Source of the DNA: DASPKS01 sp035628035
GTDB lineage: Bacteria; Bacteroidota; Rhodothermia; Rhodothermales; Rubricoccaceae
DNA: 7,324 nucleotides
Direction: 5' to 3'
Assembly: GCA_035628035.1 (NCBI GenBank)
Contig: DASPKS010000265.1
Location: 1 to 7,324 of the forward strand
The translations under genes were made by a program, and so were the position numbers. The notes beneath the pieces were generated by a model. That model searched no databases. It was not told where the DNA came from and worked only from the letters and a program-made list of their open reading frames with translations. This document shows positions 6,314 through 7,324 of the stretch, piece after piece (the stretch's first letter is position 1; the number at the start of each line of letters is the position of its first letter).

Positions 6314-6483
6314 GTCAGGGGGAAGATGCGGCGGACCGGCTCCTGAAAAGGGCGTGTCCGCACGGGGAGAAGGGAGTAGACAAGAGGGGTGGGCCACCTG
6401 CGCGGAGCGCGGCGGCTACCCCCTTACCCTGCGCCTGCCGAGGGGCTCCCCTCCCCCGACGATTTCACATTGTCGAAGCCCTC

Positions 6484-7215
6484 TCAGCGGGATAGGTAGA
6501 GATTCCTCATCTCGTACGGCTTGGCGATGTGCTCGTCGGTGAGGTCGTCGACGAACACGATGGCCTCGCCGGTCGACTTCATCTCCGGCCCCAGCTCCTT
6601 GTTCACCTCGGGGAACTTGTCCCACGAGAAAACCGGCTCCTTCACCGCGTAGCCCGTCAGCGTACTCTCCAGCGCGCCGCCCTCGCGGAACGCGGCGAGC
6701 TTCTTTCCGAGCATCAGCTTCGCGCCAATGTTCGCCACGGCCACGCCCGTCGCCTTTGCCACGAACGGGACGGTCCGGCTCGCGCGGGGGTTCGCCTCGA
6801 TCACGTACACCGTCTCGTCCTTCACGGCGAGCTGCACGTTGATGAGGCCGACGACGCCCAGCCGCCTCGCGATGTCCTCGACGTACCGGCGGATCGTGGC
6901 TAGGACGGCGTCGGAGAGCGAGAACGGCGGGAGGACGGCCGTCGAGTCGCCGGAGTGGACGCCGGCCGGCTCGATGTGCTGCATGATCCCGGCGATGTGG
7001 ACCTCCTCGCCGTCGGAGAGCGCGTCGGCGTCGATCTCGATGGCGTTCTCCAGGAAGAGGTCGAGGAGGATGTCGTTGCCCGGGAGCATCTGGAGGATGT
7101 GCGCGACGTACTCGGCCACCTCGTCGCGGTTGAGGGCGATCCGCATGCCCTGCCCGCCGAGGACGTAGCTCGGCCGGATGAGGATGGGGTACCCGATCCG
7201 CTCGGCCACCTCGAC
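6484..7215 (-). CDS. carB: Carbamoyl-phosphate synthase large subunit, C-terminal fragment
   Basis: CarB makes carbamoyl phosphate from ammonia (supplied by CarA), bicarbonate and two ATP, for pyrimidine and arginine synthesis. The visible 242 or so residues are the second ATP-grasp domain. They include VAERIGYPILIRPSYVLGG (start of the domain), IEIDADAL, HIEPAGVHSGDSTAVLPP and VYVIEANPRASRTVPFVAKA with its metal-binding Glu and Asn, then VFSWDKFPEVNKELGPEMKS. The protein ends NLYLSR about 27 residues after MKSTGE, without the MGS-like allosteric domain of E. coli CarB. This matches the short (about 940-950 residue) CarB of Bacteroidota as I know it, so it is not a truncation. The N-terminal side is lost because from 7215 rightward the DNA is an inverted copy of the gene itself. 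The open frame continues to 7317, but residues beyond 7215 are not CarB-like and come from the antisense of the repeat. No clear terminator follows. Confidence 0.93.
   Translation of the reverse strand, partial: VEVAERIGYPILIRPSYVLGGQGMRIALNRDEVAEYVAHILQMLPGNDILLDLFLENAIEIDADALSDGEEVHIAGIMQHIEPAGVHSGDSTAVLPPFSLSDAVLATIRRYVEDIARRLGVVGLINVQLAVKDETVYVIEANPRASRTVPFVAKATGVAVANIGAKLMLGKKLAAFREGGALESTLTGYAVKEPVFSWDKFPEVNKELGPEMKSTGEAIVFVDDLTDEHIAKPYEMRNLYLSR
6832..6946 (+). repeat. 115-bp inverted repeat, left arm (native carB sequence)
   Basis: This segment is the exact reverse complement of 7210-7324. On the minus strand it encodes CarB residues from STAVLPP to NVQ in their correct order, so this arm is the original. 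Confidence 0.97.
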
Positions 7216-7324
7216 GGCCGTCCTCCCGCCGTTCTCGCTCTCCGACGCCGTCCTAGCCACGATCCGCCGGTACGTCGAGGACATCGCGAGGCGGCTGGGC
7301 GTCGTCGGCCTCATCAACGTGCAG
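7210..7324 (-). repeat. 115-bp inverted repeat, right arm (out-of-place copy)
   Basis: This is a perfect reverse-complement copy of 6832-6946, separated from it by 263 bp and running to the window's last base. It replaces the expected upstream part of carB. The junction is at or within GTCGAG (7210-7215 on the minus strand). It is probably a fold-back chimera from amplification or assembly. Confidence 0.95.

Noticed and set aside
5318..6346. 342-residue Ala/Val-rich plus-strand frame that looks membrane-like
   Set aside because: The apparent hydrophobicity comes from reading the complement of Tyr/Asp/Arg codons of the BON gene. There is no independent evidence for a gene.
6416..6483. Intrinsic terminator after carB
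   Set aside because: Only a 5-bp GAGGG/CCCTC stem is present, with no T tract following, too weak to call.
6484..6570. CarB truncated by loss of its C-terminal MGS domain
   Set aside because: The ending NLYLSR soon after MKSTGE is what I recall for short Bacteroidota CarB proteins, so this is the normal C-terminus.
7216..7317. N-terminal extension of CarB starting at ATG 7315-7317
   Set aside because: These residues come from the antisense of the inverted repeat and do not resemble CarB.
6832..7324. Mobile element or attachment site with inverted ends
   Set aside because: The spacer and left arm are ordinary carB coding sequence, and there is no transposase or target duplication.

Overview
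The window is GC-rich DNA (roughly two thirds or more G+C by eye) with six recognisable genes plus one interrupted gene, all read from the minus strand. I see no RNA gene, CRISPR array, transposase or plus-strand gene. The best guess for the source is a high-GC Bacteroidota of the Rhodothermia type. The carB product stops about 27 residues after the ATP-grasp core, as in the short Bacteroidota enzymes that lack the C-terminal allosteric domain. Ribosome-binding sites are weak, as is common in that phylum. Taxonomy is inferred from these traits only.

In transcription order (right to left) the window holds the following. (1) The end of carB, the large subunit of carbamoyl-phosphate synthase (6484-7215). 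Its upstream side runs into a 115-bp perfect inverted copy of part of the same gene (7210-7324), probably a fold-back artefact at a contig end. (2) Two paralogous BON-domain proteins (5363-6313 and 4512-5225), with Tyr/Gly/Arg/Asp-rich low-complexity N-terminal regions, a shared leader motif, GC-rich hairpins between them, and an intrinsic terminator after the second. (3) A type II NADH:quinone oxidoreductase (2988-4370), followed after 86 bp by a small lipoprotein of unknown role (2236-2901) and a second intrinsic terminator. (4) A tightly coupled pair: an NrnA-like DHH/DHHA1 phosphoesterase (1026-2117) and a leucyl aminopeptidase (M17, from 1022 off the left edge). The aminopeptidase has an in-frame TAG at 411-413 and no frameshift.

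The genes are mostly housekeeping: pyrimidine/arginine precursor synthesis, respiratory NADH oxidation, nanoRNA/pAp turnover and peptide turnover. The BON pair looks like envelope or stress accessory genes, although neither protein has a visible signal peptide. I found no convincing new multi-gene system. The points most worth checking are the amber codon in pepA, the terminal inverted repeat in carB, and the unusual low-complexity BON paralogues.
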